A stretch of 64,000 nucleotides of DNA, taken from Cryptomeria japonica (Eukaryota > Streptophyta > Pinopsida > Cupressales > Cupressaceae). The notes under the pieces were generated by a model. It saw only the letters and a list, made by a program, of their open reading frames with translations, had not been told where the DNA came from and searched no databases. How positions within the stretch are numbered: position 1 is the first letter of the stretch; every line of letters starts with the position of its first letter. The position numbers and the translations under genes are program-made. The DNA lies in assembly GCF_030272615.1 (NCBI RefSeq), contig NC_081414.1:657216292-657280291 (forward strand), given 5' to 3'. Below are positions 28,464 to 41,560 of the stretch, piece after piece.

Positions 28464-28559
28464 GCCAGGGACCAGGGCGCTGGGTGCCATGGTCCTGGGG
28501 GACTAGGGCACTGGGCGCCCTAGTCCAGAAGGACCAGGGCACTGGGCGCCATGGTCCCA
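28464..28559 (-). promoter_or_regulatory. GC-rich tandem motif upstream of the LTR TATA box
   Basis: Three near-copies (spacing ~30-34 bp) of a motif like CCAGGGCGCTGGGCGCC, most followed by ATGGTCC, occur here and again at 23441-23537 in the other LTR. In element orientation they lie ~120-220 bp upstream of GTATATAAAC, as an enhancer would. Function is inferred from position only. Confidence 0.45.
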
Positions 28560-28729
28560 CCGCCTGGGATAGCAGGGTGCAAGGAGGGATCATGCCAAGG
28601 TGCAGAAAAATGTAGTTTTTGGTGTTACAAGCAGGTTTTGGGGTCTCCGTTCAGGTTCAACTTTGCGCCGCCATCGTGAAGACCCAAATGCAGTCGAAAT
28701 TGCAAGTGTCACAATTTTAGGATGCTACA

Positions 28730-29496
28730 CTGGGCAATCTTATTTAGAGTTGTTCCAACCTTATTTAATCAACACAGTCCTATTTCACCCATTGGACATC
28801 ACTCAACAAAACAACATGGTTTGTTGTCCCAAAACAGGGAAAACTTTGTCTCAGTTTGCTAGGGCACTAGTTTTCTTAACATTTGTACAACCATTCAATA
28901 TAAGAACAATTAAAGATGAAAGATACTTGAGTCAGTAATAGGAATGTAGAATTTGAGATTTTTTCAATGACTAAATCAATGGATATTAACAAACCCTTGT
29001 GACTGACCTGGAACTGAAGGTTTTGGACAGTTTAGAGAAAAACAATTCAAACTCTCCTCATTCTTCACGGCCATTGCTCTAACTTGGCACAAAATAAAGT
29101 TAATTCATTAAACTTCACTCTTCAATCCTTGATTAGATATTTTTAATCTATTTTCTTGATGAGAAGAAACTTGAAACAGTGCATGAAACGTGACTGTTAT
29201 GGAAATTTGCAATTAACAAGTTCCAAAACACAAATTTTTATTGATTTTATCAAACCATAATACATTATAGTGTTATTCAAGGTGTCTCCTTCCTTCTTCC
29301 TTTACACTATCCTCTTGTCATAAATTTAGCTACCTTTGTCCTTCTTCATGTTGTTCTGTCATTAAGATTAGCATCGAACATTAATAAAGGTTCATCTTTC
29401 TTTAGAATTCTTAATAAAGGTTCATCCTTGTTTAAAATTCTTGCAGTTTTCATATATTTAATTATTTATTCTTTAGGTGTTGTCAATGTTCCTGTG
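28730..29496. other. Spacer between TR-GAG and the Transposase_24 gene
   Basis: It begins with the duplicate CTGGG and shows no gene. A duplicated TTAATAAAGGTTCATC(T/C)TT segment lies near 29380-29430. Confidence 0.45.
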
Positions 29497-30824
29497 TAAA
29501 CGCCGCCTCATCCGAGGTTAGCCCCACCTGTATTGCCGACTGCAATGTCGGCAACATGCAACATGCAGACATCATCTACTACACATCATGTTGACCCACC
29601 CACTATCGGTAGATCCCTCTTTTTCTCTCTCTTTTGTTATGTGTTTATTTCCCTTGAAGTGTTCTTTCTTGGGGGTATTTCATAGTGGATCATTTTTTGC
29701 AGCAAGATATGCACATGAGGATGTGCCAGAGGTGACTATTGCTGATAACATACCATCATTTCTTAGATCTTCTCATGTTGATAGTGTGAGAACATTGCAG
29801 GCCACATTGCTGATGAGCAACGACAAATTGATTCCCTTAAAGATACAGAAGGTTCCGTGTACTTTAAAATTATTATTATATATAGTCTAATTATAATTTA
29901 CTTAATGATCACTTGTTTTGGACTAATGATCCCATGTTTTTTTTGTAGGAAATGATATTTTTTATAAAAACCTAAATGACATTGCATTCCAGATATTTGG
30001 GCCCACCATACGTAAAAGGTGGAATATCATATGTGACCTAACCCTAATTCACTATTTTGATTTCGTATCATTGCTAGAATAGTTTTTTCCTTTGATCCTC
30101 TTTTTGAACTATATCAAAGGTAGCTTCAATTTATTTATGAATCTAACAAGTTTTTTTTTTCTTTAAAGGTGGAATGACCAAGAAAAAAAGTTAAAAGATG
30201 AACTAACAAACCATATGGTTGGGTTGTTCAGAAATGACACATTCAACAAAACCAAGGTCCTTAAAAAGATGTCACATATCTAAAGTATGCAAGGGACCAA
30301 TACATGACACATTTAGAGAAGAACGTAAAGTACGAGCATTCCCCCATGATTCCAGAGAGGGAGTGGAAGGACCTGATTTTGGATGCGAAGGAGAGAATTG
30401 AAAGGAAAAAAGGAAATACACCACCAGATGCTAGAAGAAGGTATGTGATACTATTAAGAATGTAATTATGTACTAATTACTCTTTATATATATATAATCT
30501 AACATATTTCAAACTTTTCATAGACAGAGTGACACATCCAAGGCAACCAAGGCAAGACAAGAAAAGCACGAGAAACACAAACTCGACTTTGGTGGTTATA
30601 TGAAACTTCCTGCACAAATTTTAAGAAACAGTAAATAAAATATCACATCAAAATATTTATAAATTATAAACATTTTTTTTTATCAAACAATACAAGCAAA
30701 ATTCACGATACTAAGAAAAAGTGGAAGGCTCTGAATTCAATAGAGCACCCACAGAAGATGACAAGAGAATTGCCAACCAGCAAGGCTATACAGTTGTGGT
30801 TGAACAGCTATGAGAATTGAGTGG

Positions 30825-30829
30825 GCAAA
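30825..30829. repeat. Target-site duplicate GCAAA (left)
   Basis: It is identical to 35180-35184 on the other side of the solo LTR, as expected for a 5-bp integrase stagger. Confidence 0.9.
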
Positions 30830-33800
30830 TGTAGTACCCCTACCCTAATCTATTTCTAACCTTGGTTTAATCTTGATTAGCTTATCTTAATATGATGTTA
30901 CAGTCAGATGCTTGATTTAACGCATAGCTGTTGATGTGATTTTCACACTAGTTATATGCAAGTTATTCAGTGTTCCTATTTCATGATATTAGTATCGGAC
31001 TAATGCTTTCATTAAATTTTATATATGTATGCATGTATGGCTCTTGGTTGCAGGAGATTTCAGGTACAACGCCGCACGAGTGCGAGGTTTGTCTTCACCT
31101 GGATGTGCAGGTTTGAGTGTACCTCTTTTATCCTTAGAGTTGGATTAGGTGGTCGTAAGACCCTAGTTGACCTTCGTCGTGCTCAAGTGAGCATCGCCAG
31201 TCATCGTCGGTAATCCCTTTTTGTTTGGGTTTGCGAGTTGTCTGTTTGGTTGTCCTTCTCGATTTGCATGCCTGGTGTGTTTGATTAAATTGATTAATTA
31301 GTCCTTAGTGATTATTTTGAGTATATATGCGTTTGTGCATTGAAGATTAATGGATTAAATTAATCAGGTTTTCGTTATGCGATTTTCGTTGATATGAATT
31401 GCTCATTTTTAATTGGGAGTAAGTTCGATTAAATAACTGATTTTGAATATTAAATGCATTTTGAATATGCTGTTGAAAAGGAAGATTTGTATTTAATTGC
31501 GATAGGTTTAATTGTATTCTGTTGGATTATTAATTGAAAGGTTAAATTGAATTGATTGAGGAAATCGATTTTTAATTGAAAAAGGCAAGTTTAATTTGTT
31601 GTATAGTGAGAAAAGGATTAATTTTGTGAATTATTTGCAAATAAAAAAAAATTTAATTCCAAAAATAGAGTTTTTGGTCAACTCTTCCATATAACCCAAA
31701 TTTGGGGAAATTTGGGGGAAGGGACATTTTGGAGAATTTTTGGTTGGAAAGAAAAAAATTGGAATGAAATTGGGGGTTTTGGGAAGGAATGATGCTGGAT
31801 CTGGCAGGTGGGCTCTTCAGTAATCTCTACCAGGATTGCGAATGAAGGTAGGATTCTAAATTATTTTCTTGTTGCCAAAAGAATTTCTGGTTTGCTAAGA
31901 ATGGTTTAATAGAAATATGAACAAATTTAATTGGGTTTTGATGTTCTTCATCTGTTTTGGGTGTGGGAAACCATTTGTGTTTGAATTAATGAATACCCAT
32001 CAAAATATAGGATACCCAAACATACTTCTTTTGAACATGCTCATTCTGTAAATTGAAATTTTTGAAATCTCAGTGGGTGTGGCGTTTTTCGGGTATTTCA
32101 AACTGTGTTTTCATAGGAAAAAGAAAATATTTATTTTTATGTCGAGCTGGACGTCTGTGTTAGTCTCGGACTGTGCGTTGTTTTGTTTAACATGGGTTCG
32201 AACTGTGCGTTTTGGGGTTTTTAAAAAAAAACCATTGTTTGGGGTTGGAGGGCGGGGAGCAGAGCCCCCCCGCTCCTCCTCCCCTCCCCTGCACGTCCCC
32301 CCCCTTCTACCACTTGCTTCCCCCTTACCTGGTCGCCGTTTAGCTGCGACCGCGGCTCACGGCGGTGGCCGCAGGGGCCGCGGTGGCCACAGGGCACCGC
32401 GGCACCTGCGAGCACCACCGTGAGCGCCGCCCACAAGTTGTTCCCCGGTGTTGCGGCTAGGGCATGGCCCGCCCTCGCCCTTTGTTAATGCGTTTTCTTT
32501 TGTTTAAAACATAGTTTTTAAAACGTTTTTTTTTAATGTGTTTTTTTTTATCATTCAAAAAAAAATGCATATGTTATGTAATATCATTTTGATGTATGTT
32601 ATTTTAATGTTGAGTTTTATTAGTTCTTAATTTTGATTAAGGAGGCAATAATCGTCACAAATGTTAGTTTGATAATGATTAATTTTATAATAGAGCTTAT
32701 AGGTTAATTGTTATTTAGCTTCATTTCGTGACTTATGCCCTCTTCCCAATTAAGTTCTTCGACTATAATATTGCAATTTAATATTGTCGATTATTCTCTG
32801 ATTGATCTTGGGTTAATAAATCTAGATCTCACCTTCTAGCTGATTAGAGCATTTGGCTAATTAAGGTAGTGTTGTTTAAAAACAAAATAGAGAATAATGT
32901 GTTATTGGAAAATCGTTGAAATACGATGTAATTACTAATTGATGTTGTTAATATTATCTTAGATCATATCATTTGAGTAATTAAGAAGTAGCAAAACATT
33001 TATCGTTGGGTGTTTGAATTGAAATGATATGCTTTGGAATTGATTATCTCCATTTAGATTCTCTTTCTACATTTTTATTTCCGTAATCCGTATAATGCAT
33101 CTGGGCTTGAGAAATAATACGGAACTGTAGAGGTCGGTTTCAGACCAGTATGTTAATGATGTTTGTTGGAGGTTAAATATCTGATTTATTTGATTAATGG
33201 TTGTCTGAGTTTTATTAATATGAATTTGGTTTTAAAAAAAAACAAAAAAAAAAAAAACTCTTTATGGCTTCATATGTCTGTTCGATGCTTGAACCTTAAG
33301 AGTTAGAAAACCAAGAACAACTTATCCCTTGATGAGGTAGATAACTGTAATCTGATTTGGATCTTGTAGAAAACTTGATCGATTTTAATGTTTAAATCAA
33401 TTTGAGGAAATATTGTCTTTTCTGATTATTGCCTTGCGAGTTTAATTCCTGTATTCGCCTTTAATTATGAAATGGCATGTTTTGTATTGTTTAGTAGGAC
33501 CCTGTCGTATGGATTGACTTGGGGTACCTGTTTCAATCCTCGATTCCGAGTTGACTGTTGTTTGTGGTGGAGTCGTTTTTGATAATATCCTCTTTGAGTG
33601 AGTCGAATAATGATTCGTGGTTAACCTTAGTTGTCAGGTCTCTAGTTAGAGTACCGTCAGTAAGTAATTACCCTTGAGTCGTGTTTGACCAGATGATTGT
33701 TTCTCTCTTCTTGAACTCTGTTCGTCTAACCATGTGTATTCCTTGGTTTTGAGTTCGTCTGAGTTTAGTCTAGTGTCGTATGGGAAAGTGGCTTTCGATT

Positions 33801-35179
33801 GGGGGCCGTGCCCAAAGTGGCTGCTGGGTAACCCGTCGAAAGTGAGTCTAATAAGTGGTAACCTTTAAGTAGATTAGAATGTAATCTCTAAATAAGATAA
33901 TGTGCCTCACACATGGGATGAGGGCTATCATAGACTCGACATGCTGTGGGAAGGCCTGAAATGGCAAACCACCATCCTTGTCTTCACGAGAGGATGTGTG
34001 GGTCCACATCAGGCTTGGATGGGCCGGAAGCTCAGATTAGGTTGCCAGGGTGACCCAGGGTATGGGGCCGGGACCTATGAAGACTTGCCATGGTAACCAT
34101 ACCAGGTTGTGTGATGACACTTGTCCCTACGTTCGCTAGTGTGTTGTCGTTTTGTCCTGTTAGGAGTACCTTTGTGAGTCGTCCTTTTTGTCTCTGCCCT
34201 TGTGAGTGTCGGTTTCATGTTAGACCTTGGGTGGTGATGGCTTAGTTTTATGGATGCTCTTCTGGACTCTTGTTTTAGCTTTGATTATGTTCAGCTGGAT
34301 CCTGTTCTCTTCAGGGATCGTTTATGTATTAATCGACCGATGCGGTCGTTTGTATATTGTTTATGTATCGCCTTGATGGCTGGATTGTATAGTGTAACCT
34401 CTTGTATCCGTAACCTTATTATTTATCAGAGGGGTCTTGCAGTTGAGCAGACCCGGAGATGTAGCCCTTTAGGGGTGAACTCCGAGATCATTATGGTGTT
34501 ATGTGATGTATTCTCTTATGTTTCCTTTATTCAACTTTATCATGTATGATTAACTTATGTTAGAATGGTTAAGTGGATAAATGGAATTAACTATAAATGC
34601 TTATATTCAATTCTTTCTTGAATGCCATGTTGATCGAATGCATAAGTGGTTTAGATGTGATTTATCGTAGATGCTAGTATGCAATCGTCTTTTAAAATGC
34701 AATAAGTTGGAATATGAAAGAATGTGACTTGGAGTAATGAATTATACTCAGTTGTTGTTAAGGAATTTAAATATGCTTGGAAAGATCTCTTATGTTATGA
34801 TGAAAACCTAGTGTATTAGAATGTTAGATGTATGGTTAGTAATTTTAAATGAAAAGCTTGAGTGAAGATTATGAATGGATCTTAATGATGAATCTTCACT
34901 TGTGATTTATATTTCCCTCTTTTGAAAGGAATTATTCTGATTATGAATTATCTAGTTATTAGATATTCAGCTTTTGGATTAATTGTGTGAGATAAGTGAA
35001 TTGTGAAATTTAAGTAATCTCGTTGGGAAACTCTCTAGGTGTTAGTTGAAGTCTTCCGCTATGTGATCTGAATCTTTGATATCTTGTTGCATCTTATGTG
35101 TTGTAACTTTAAAAAAAATTTGCACTCTATTCTTGTGTTATGGCTTTATCCCTTCGGGGTTTCCTGGCGGGGCATTACA
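30830..35179 (+). mobile_element. Solo LTR of the LARD family
   Basis: The 4,350-bp LTR starts TGTAGTACCCC and ends GGGGCATTACA, with no PBS or interior. It is flanked by perfect duplicates GCAAA (30825-30829 and 35180-35184). It is homologous along its full length to the LTRs at 1-3612 and 7325-11604 but clearly more diverged from them than they are from each other. TG...CA ends plus a duplicate and no interior show LTR-LTR recombination after insertion. Confidence 0.95.
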
Positions 35180-36000
35180 GCAAACATGAGATTTTGATGC
35201 ATCCATCACAAAGGTAAATAAGCTAAATGAAAATGATTTCAAATTGAATACTTTACCAATAATCTATTTGATGTTAAGTTCCAACATAAAGTGGCTATAT
35301 TCTTTTTAAATAACCAAGCAATGATAACAATGCACATGACATTGGAATGCAACCTATTAATTGTGGAACACAACCTAGACATGAAGGTCTAGATGTGCAT
35401 TCTAGTAGTGGAGGTATTCATTTTCTACTTTTTTTTTTATGTAATTATTAATACAATTAAACATCTTAATTAAATTGTAATTAGTGTAGTAATTAATGTA
35501 ACCCTTTTTGTTAATATTTTAGAGCATGTAGTCGGTGGTGACCAAGTGGAGCATGATCTAGGTAGACAACATTAGGAATGTGATATTCCCCAATTAGGTA
35601 AACAGGACCACTACTATTCCTTTAAAAAAATTTAATTACAATTGGTGTATTGATTAATGTAACATTTCGTATTTCAACTCTAAAGGATCTAGAGGTCGTT
35701 CAACTTGTTGAGGTGGCTAGACAAAATTATGTGGAAGATGATGTCACCCCATCAAGTAAAGAGCGCCACAATTATGTTCTTTAAATTAATGAAATACTTG
35801 TAATAGTAATTAAAAAATATTTTGAATTTAACCCATTTCTTTGTTATTGCAGATGACGCCCCTTTGGTTTAGTGTCCTCGTCCTCTATATAGGACTAGGC
35901 ATACATTGAGATCATGAGCAGAGGGAAGGACAACTAGAGATGGGGGAAATGATGAAGAAAATGATGCTCCACTTAGTTTTTACATAGCTTAAAAAAAAAT

Positions 36001-38259
36001 TAAAAAAATTATTGTAATCTACCTTATTTGATAATGACTGATTTTTATGTGTTAATGAATGTAGTTATGTGCTAATGAATGTTCATGAATGATATGTGTT
36101 AATGAATATTGATGAATGTTGCTTGTTAATTAATGTTAATGAATAATATGTGTTAATGAACATTATGTGATAATGAATGAATGATATATTTTAATAATAG
36201 ATGAAGGAATAAATGAATGTTAGATGTTAACAGGGAATTTAGAGTGATGTTGGGGGGGGGAAGGGCCAAATGAGCTTCCACATTCACATGGTTGGCCCTG
36301 TTAAGTGGAGCATATTAAACTATTCTCGAAACAAAGAGAAGCTCAATAAGATAACACACTTTTCAATATTTCATTATGCTGCACAATTAATATTATTGAA
36401 TAATGTATATTGAATCTTAATTGCAGGGTCCAACAGAGCCAACATGAACAACAACACCACAAGTTGTTGGGTATAATGAACTCCCATATTGTCTTGTATG
36501 TACACTAATACTATGAGTTGCTTCTAGTGCTGATATGCATGGCGTGACTGCAAAAGCTGTGAATATGCCTCATCCTTGTAAGTTTTTTTTATTAGTTGAC
36601 ATTTTTTTTTAGCATTTTTTAATTTTCCTTATCATTGTAAGTCTAACCACTTTTAAATAGAATTTATTGTTCTAGTTTTTTACTATCTGCCAGACGTTAT
36701 TGATACAAGGACTTGCATTTCATCCATTTTTTCAATTAGGTATTATAAAGGGTAGGTTGTATTTGTAAATGTCTCTTTGAGTTCATCCAAATTTTATAAC
36801 TATTACCTCACTTCTCATTATTGCTGCAACAGGGATTATGGCCAGCATAGGCTATGATTGCAACCTCTCAGTGCCATAGAGTCTCTTTGTTCTTAAAATT
36901 GTAGTGGACTACCAAGTACATTTCCTCTTTTGCACTCCAAATTGTAGCGGTCAATTCATAGGACCAAATTTCTTTTGATATCTAGAGGATAGTATTAAAT
37001 TTTAAGTAATTAGAGGCTTTTGAGGCATATTTGGCCAGTATTTATTTTTGTGGGATATGATGGTTGTATTTTAAGTCATCTTAAGATGATCTCAATGAGT
37101 AATTATTTCACTAATGACATTTTTTCATTTTTCTTCATGAATGTTGGCATTTTTTACAAGTTAAGAGACCCATTGAGCACATAGCCTTGTAAATTCATTA
37201 CTTTGTTAATATAATACTTGATCTCTCTAACAAAAACTCATTATGCATAGTGATGATGATAGCCAATATTTCTCATTTGATGATCATCTAGGTCATATTT
37301 TTATCTAAAAGAAACTTATCACAAAAGGGGTCGTGAAGTATCCTCATTCACAGTCAAACCTCACTATAGTTGAGATATCAAAGCTTTCAATCATAGGAAA
37401 GATATAGCAACAGTAATATAAATGTCAACTTGAAGAGAATGAGTAGTGAAAATTGAAGTCATACAAAGTTAGAGACCAAGAGTTGCCAGTCAAACCAAAA
37501 GCCCTAAATCCATAGATGATACAAAGAGTGGTCAAATAACTCTCCACGAGTGTAGATAGTTAGCAAATCATGGTGATGAAGGTTTTTTAGTGGTGAGATA
37601 ATCAAAACAATATGAGAAAACACTTAGATAAGATATCATTTTTAAAAGATGACAAGGATGCCATCATTCTCATTGTATGTGACAGTAAGGATATTCACTA
37701 TTGCAAAGATAGTTGTGAGTAAATTTTTTTGTATAAAATCAATATACATACTATCCTATGCTTATTGTAGAAGCCATACACTTGAGCCAATATTCATAGT
37801 GATAAAGGAGCCTTTCAACGTTAGCAATATACATGATATAGATTATCAAAGTTTCAAATAGTGGTAGGCATGCATTCAAGGTAGCTCAAATAGAGGAGAT
37901 TTGATAGAGCACAAGCCATGATAGAAACCTAGAGACAAATCCCTGTATTGGGCATAGTTAAGAAGGATAGCTAACAAGTCCTAATGATTTGCTTGAATTG
38001 ATCAAAATATTGTTGCATTATTAGCAAATAGGCTAGATTTTGTGTGGGGTTTTGATCTGAAACATGTCTCACATCATAAAACAATTAATGTGTTGACGTG
38101 AAACTATCAGATTTTAGTAGTCATTATATGATTTTTTGTATTATTTAAAATAAATAAATAAATAAAAAATCATTGAAATTCTAATGCCCCTTATATTTGC
38201 ACCAATGACTATACCATCGGGCATACATCATTCTCGTCGATACATAGTTCCTAGTTTCC
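36001..38259. other. Non-coding DNA with an AT-rich degenerate repeat
   Basis: No gene is recognised. From ~36040 to 36200 a degenerate unit like ATGTGTTAATGAAT recurs about eight times. Near 36261-36298 AGGGCCAA and TTGGCCCT form a small inverted repeat. The rest shows nothing. Confidence 0.45.
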
Positions 38260-38958
38260 ATTAGACGGTGTCGGTATTTCGATGAAAATCAACGAAAACA
38301 TCCGACGAGGATGCTGTATGACCAACGACATTCTCTCGACGGATGAGCGGTTGGGGTGGCACATGCTGATGAAATCCATCGACAGGACTTACACTTGCGG
38401 AAAAGGGAACATTTGGTCTTGTCGATAGCCGATGAGGCTATCAGTAAGACATACACCGATAGAGACCTGAAACCTCCATCGGTGTATGTCTTACCGATAG
38501 CCTCATCGGCTATCGGCAAGACCAAATGTTCCCTTCGTCGCTAGTGTAAGTCTTGTGAATGGATTTCATCGGCATGTACTACCCCGACGGCACTTGAGAC
38601 ATCAAGTCTCCATCGGTGTATATCTTGTCGATAGCTGACATTGTATATTGGCAAGACATACACCAATTGAGACCTCATGTCTTGGGTGTCATCAAGGTAG
38701 TACATGTCGATGAAATCCATCGGCAGGACTTACACTAGTGGTGAAGGGAACATTTGGTCTTGCTGATAGCCGATGAGGCTATCGGTAAGACATACACCGA
38801 TGGAGACCTGATGGTTTCCATCGGAATTTTGATGTTGATGAGCATCGTCGGAGTATCCGACAACAAGTTTTCGATGACTGCATTTGTCAACAGTCTGATG
38901 AAAAAGAGTCATAATTTTGACAAGCAACTGTCGGAATTGAGCCCCAAATGTACTAGTG
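38260..38958. repeat. Chained inverted repeats, possible CACTA right end
   Basis: A ~100-bp inverted repeat is centred near 38472: the left arm contains GGGAACATTTGGTCTTG and CCGATGAGGCTATC, the right arm their complements. A second hairpin follows, centred near 38642 (arms with GTGTATATCTTG and CAAGACATACAC). A third direct copy of the first arm lies at 38712-38815. ATCGG-type motifs are dense throughout. The block ends ACTAGTG at 38958, that is CACTAGT on the other strand. CACTA elements have such subterminal repeat arrays and CACTA ends, but I found no matching left terminus. Confidence 0.55.
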
Positions 38959-39800
38959 GTAGATGCACATTTCAGCTGCAAATGAATTGAATTTATTATT
39001 TAATATAGTGTATAAAGGATTTTTATTATATATATTTTATAATGAGTATCTCCATGACACTCTGTAAAGATTATGGGGAATGTAAAGTCACAATTACATA
39101 TCTCTTCTCACCACATTTACTTGTGAAACTATAATAGAAGTTCGATTCATGTATGAAAACATCTTAAACAGTACAAATACTTTTTAGTGGTCATATTTTA
39201 TTGCACAAGGGTCATCGTAGTTCTAATATAGATTATTAAGTATGTACACTTTATTTTAGATAATCTTTGGTTTTCTCAAAATAAAAATATGGTTCTATTG
39301 ATGTTGTATTGAATATATTCCATTTTAGTTTGGTATTCATTACTTAATGGAGACTTTAATTTAAATGGAATCCTTTTTATAGTTAGTGGTAGGAGTAGAT
39401 CAGTGCTATTTTAGGTTATGTATATTCTTCATTATTTAGCATTGTTAACCAAGAAATTATTATAAGATAGCCTAAATGTTAAATACTCAAAAAAATATGT
39501 TTAGTATATCTACCCATTGCCATAGTCTATAAAAAATAATTGATTATTGTAATAAGTTGTATGATTTACTGAATCTATAAATGCATCTACAATGACCTTG
39601 ACCTAGTCACAAACGCTTAGGGTCAAGTATTCATTTGGGTATAGCTACTAATTGTTGTTGTGATGCTATATTTTAAGAGATGTAAAATCTTGTTTATGGC
39701 ACCTCTAGGAATATAATTGGTTAGGTTTAATTGAAGCCCAAAGTTTATAAGTATTACTCACTCTCAAAATAGTTGCAACATCATCTCAAGAAGGGCAAAA
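38959..39800. other. AT-rich DNA, nothing recognised
   Basis: No ORF, repeat array or terminal motif is supported. Confidence 0.45.
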
Positions 39801-41560
39801 TGTAGACACCTATTTTTGTGCATATCTAATTACATTTAATTTTACTCAATTAAATACATATTATGTATTTAAATAATTTCACCATATATCCAATTCTATC
39901 CTGACTTTTAATTAAATATATATATCTACTATTTATTTCATTAATTTGTCCTTTGCTTGATCTCACTAATTAAATAAATATTTATTCTTTTAATTAATTA
40001 ATTTTACACTTTAGTTTTATTTCTTTATTATTGTCCATTCAATCCTACCTTTAAATTGCTTACATGGATTGTAGAATAAACTTTCTATCAAGTGACAAGT
40101 ATCCCTTTCACATGTTTAATTAATCTAGACACTTCACAAAAGTCAAACTAGCTTTTCATCTCATCCATTCATTTTAAACTAAACATCTTAATCTTAGCTC
40201 TTCTCATAAGAATGTTGCTTTAATGCACTTCCTAACCCTAAATTCTATCCATCATGTGACAAGTATCACATGATCACAACTTTGAGCTTAACCCTAATCT
40301 TTGCTCTAATTTTAGCCATCCATTGTCAATCTATCCCTTGATTTTAACTTTTGAGAATTCAATAAATAAGAAGTTTCTCACATTATTTACATATCTTCAT
40401 TCAACATTATTTATGCTGTCCAATTTTCTATCTAAATGTTATGTTCTTCCATAACCTTATGCAGAAGAAATTTCTATTTAATCTACAATTATCATATCCT
40501 CAAGAAACAAATCAAGTAAAATTGGAGTGCACTTTATTTCAGCTCTCAATCTAAGCAGAAATAAAAAAATTAGATTAAGATATTGCTGTCTCTATTATAT
40601 TTATCTTCCATTTTTATTTACCTTCAATCTTATCCTTCATCATGATTTTCTCTGAGTTTTATTATTATTGCTTGTGCTATTGCAGTGATTCCAAACAGAA
40701 AGATCCAATTAGGCATGGATTCAAAAAACCTAACGAGCAAACTGTGGATCAAGAAATGACGGATTCAAAACGTAATCAGCAAATGACGACCCAGCGGCAT
40801 CAATTTGTGGCCTCAAATTCCACCGGTGTGACAGGGAAATCCACTTCATCTTCATCTTCATTCTGAAATTCTTCTCAGAATGAGTATTTGGACCAAACAG
40901 AGATCTATCGTCCTCTCTGAGTTTGAGTGTATTGCCCGATTTGAATGCAAGGCTTAATAAACAGAAGAATGACATTTTAGATTTTGTCATCGAGAATGTC
41001 AAAGCAACGATTTCTTTTCTTTCCAGTGAAGACCATGTCGATGAGAAGCAACCAAATGTTCGAGAAGCAGTGAGCCAATTTGCAGGGAGATGCATCTTCA
41101 GGCATTGCAGATACGTGCAGGCAATATTAGAGGCTTTGGAGGCTAAAATTACTAATATGTGTCTAAAGCTAACATTAAAACCGCTGTTCCCCCTATTTAT
41201 GGAAATGATCCTTCCCTGCTGTGGCCCTTTAATGTAATTGTTCAGTTTGATAGGACGACCATGGAAGCCGCAGTGAGGGAAACTATTCTGCCTATTCTGT
41301 TGGGGTGTCTGGAGTATCTGGGAAACGGGAAGATAATTGTAGAACGAGGCATTTATAAATTAATAAATTCTGCCCATTCTGGTTTGCAGGGCTGTGATTA
41401 ATGTGGTGGAAACCCTCCCTTTCTATGATTGGAGAGGCATTTATAAAATTTAGATAGATTGCTGCGGGATTAATTATATTGATTTGGGCATAAAACATAC
41501 TTTTCGTACAGCATGTTAGCCACAGGTTAGTCAATCGCAGCCAGAACAAACGCGTCTCCG
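39801..41560 (+). other. Possible LTR or gene remnant
   Basis: A purine-rich AAGAAGGGCAAAA followed by TGTAGACACC at 39801 looks like a polypurine tract and LTR start, but I could not find a matching end, PBS or second copy. Within it are a splice-acceptor-like CTATTGCAG at 40686 followed by short ORFs: 40642-40866 (74 codons, Ser-rich end) and 40923-41237 (104 codons, containing SVLPDLNARLNKQKNDILDF and EAVSQFAGRC). I recognise neither product; they may be exons of a dead gene. Confidence 0.3.

Larger units (their letters stand above)
22433..28729 (-). mobile_element. Complete TR-GAG retrotransposon (gypsy-type, gag only)
   Basis: Two 1,274-bp LTRs (22433-23706 and 27456-28729) flank an interior that holds a gag ORF on the minus strand and no protease, integrase or RT. 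The element is bounded by perfect 5-bp duplicates CTGGG (22428-22432 and 28730-28734). On the minus strand the LTR starts TGTAGCATCC and ends CTTTACA. Terminal-repeat retrotransposons with GAG domain (TR-GAG) are a known non-autonomous class needing pol from a partner. Equal LTR lengths and high identity suggest a fairly recent insertion compared with its surroundings. Confidence 0.93.
27456..28729 (-). repeat. 5' LTR of the TR-GAG element
   Basis: Read on the minus strand this LTR comes first. It has a GC-rich tandem motif block (28464-28559) followed by a TATA-like box (28338-28347), then the rest of the LTR to CTTTACA at 27456. It matches the other LTR throughout with few differences. Confidence 0.9.
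29497..36000 (+). pseudogene. Decayed Transposase_24 (Ptta/En-Spm) gene split by a solo LTR
   Basis: Probable exons: a Pro-rich segment from ~29497 (PPHPRLAPPVLPTAM); 29703-29851 with GCAG and AAG-GT edges; from 29949; 30169-30440, reading WNDQEKKLKDELTNHMV, then after a frameshift ARDQYMTHLEKNVKYEHSP and MIPEREWKDLILDA; from 30524 (ARQEKHEKHKLDFGGYMKL). The motif RDQY..HL...P.YE..P.IP..EW is characteristic of the plant Transposase_24 family (PF03004), found with tnp2 in CACTA elements. A later exon (from ~30700) is cut at 30829 by the solo LTR and resumes at 35185. Candidate C-terminal exons continue to ~36000 (near 35690 and 35855). Stops and frameshifts make it dead. Confidence 0.72.

Noticed and set aside
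36040-36200. CRISPR-like spacing of ATGTGTTAATGAAT units
   Set aside because: Units and spacers are degenerate and AT-rich, in plant nuclear DNA; this is a decayed tandem repeat.
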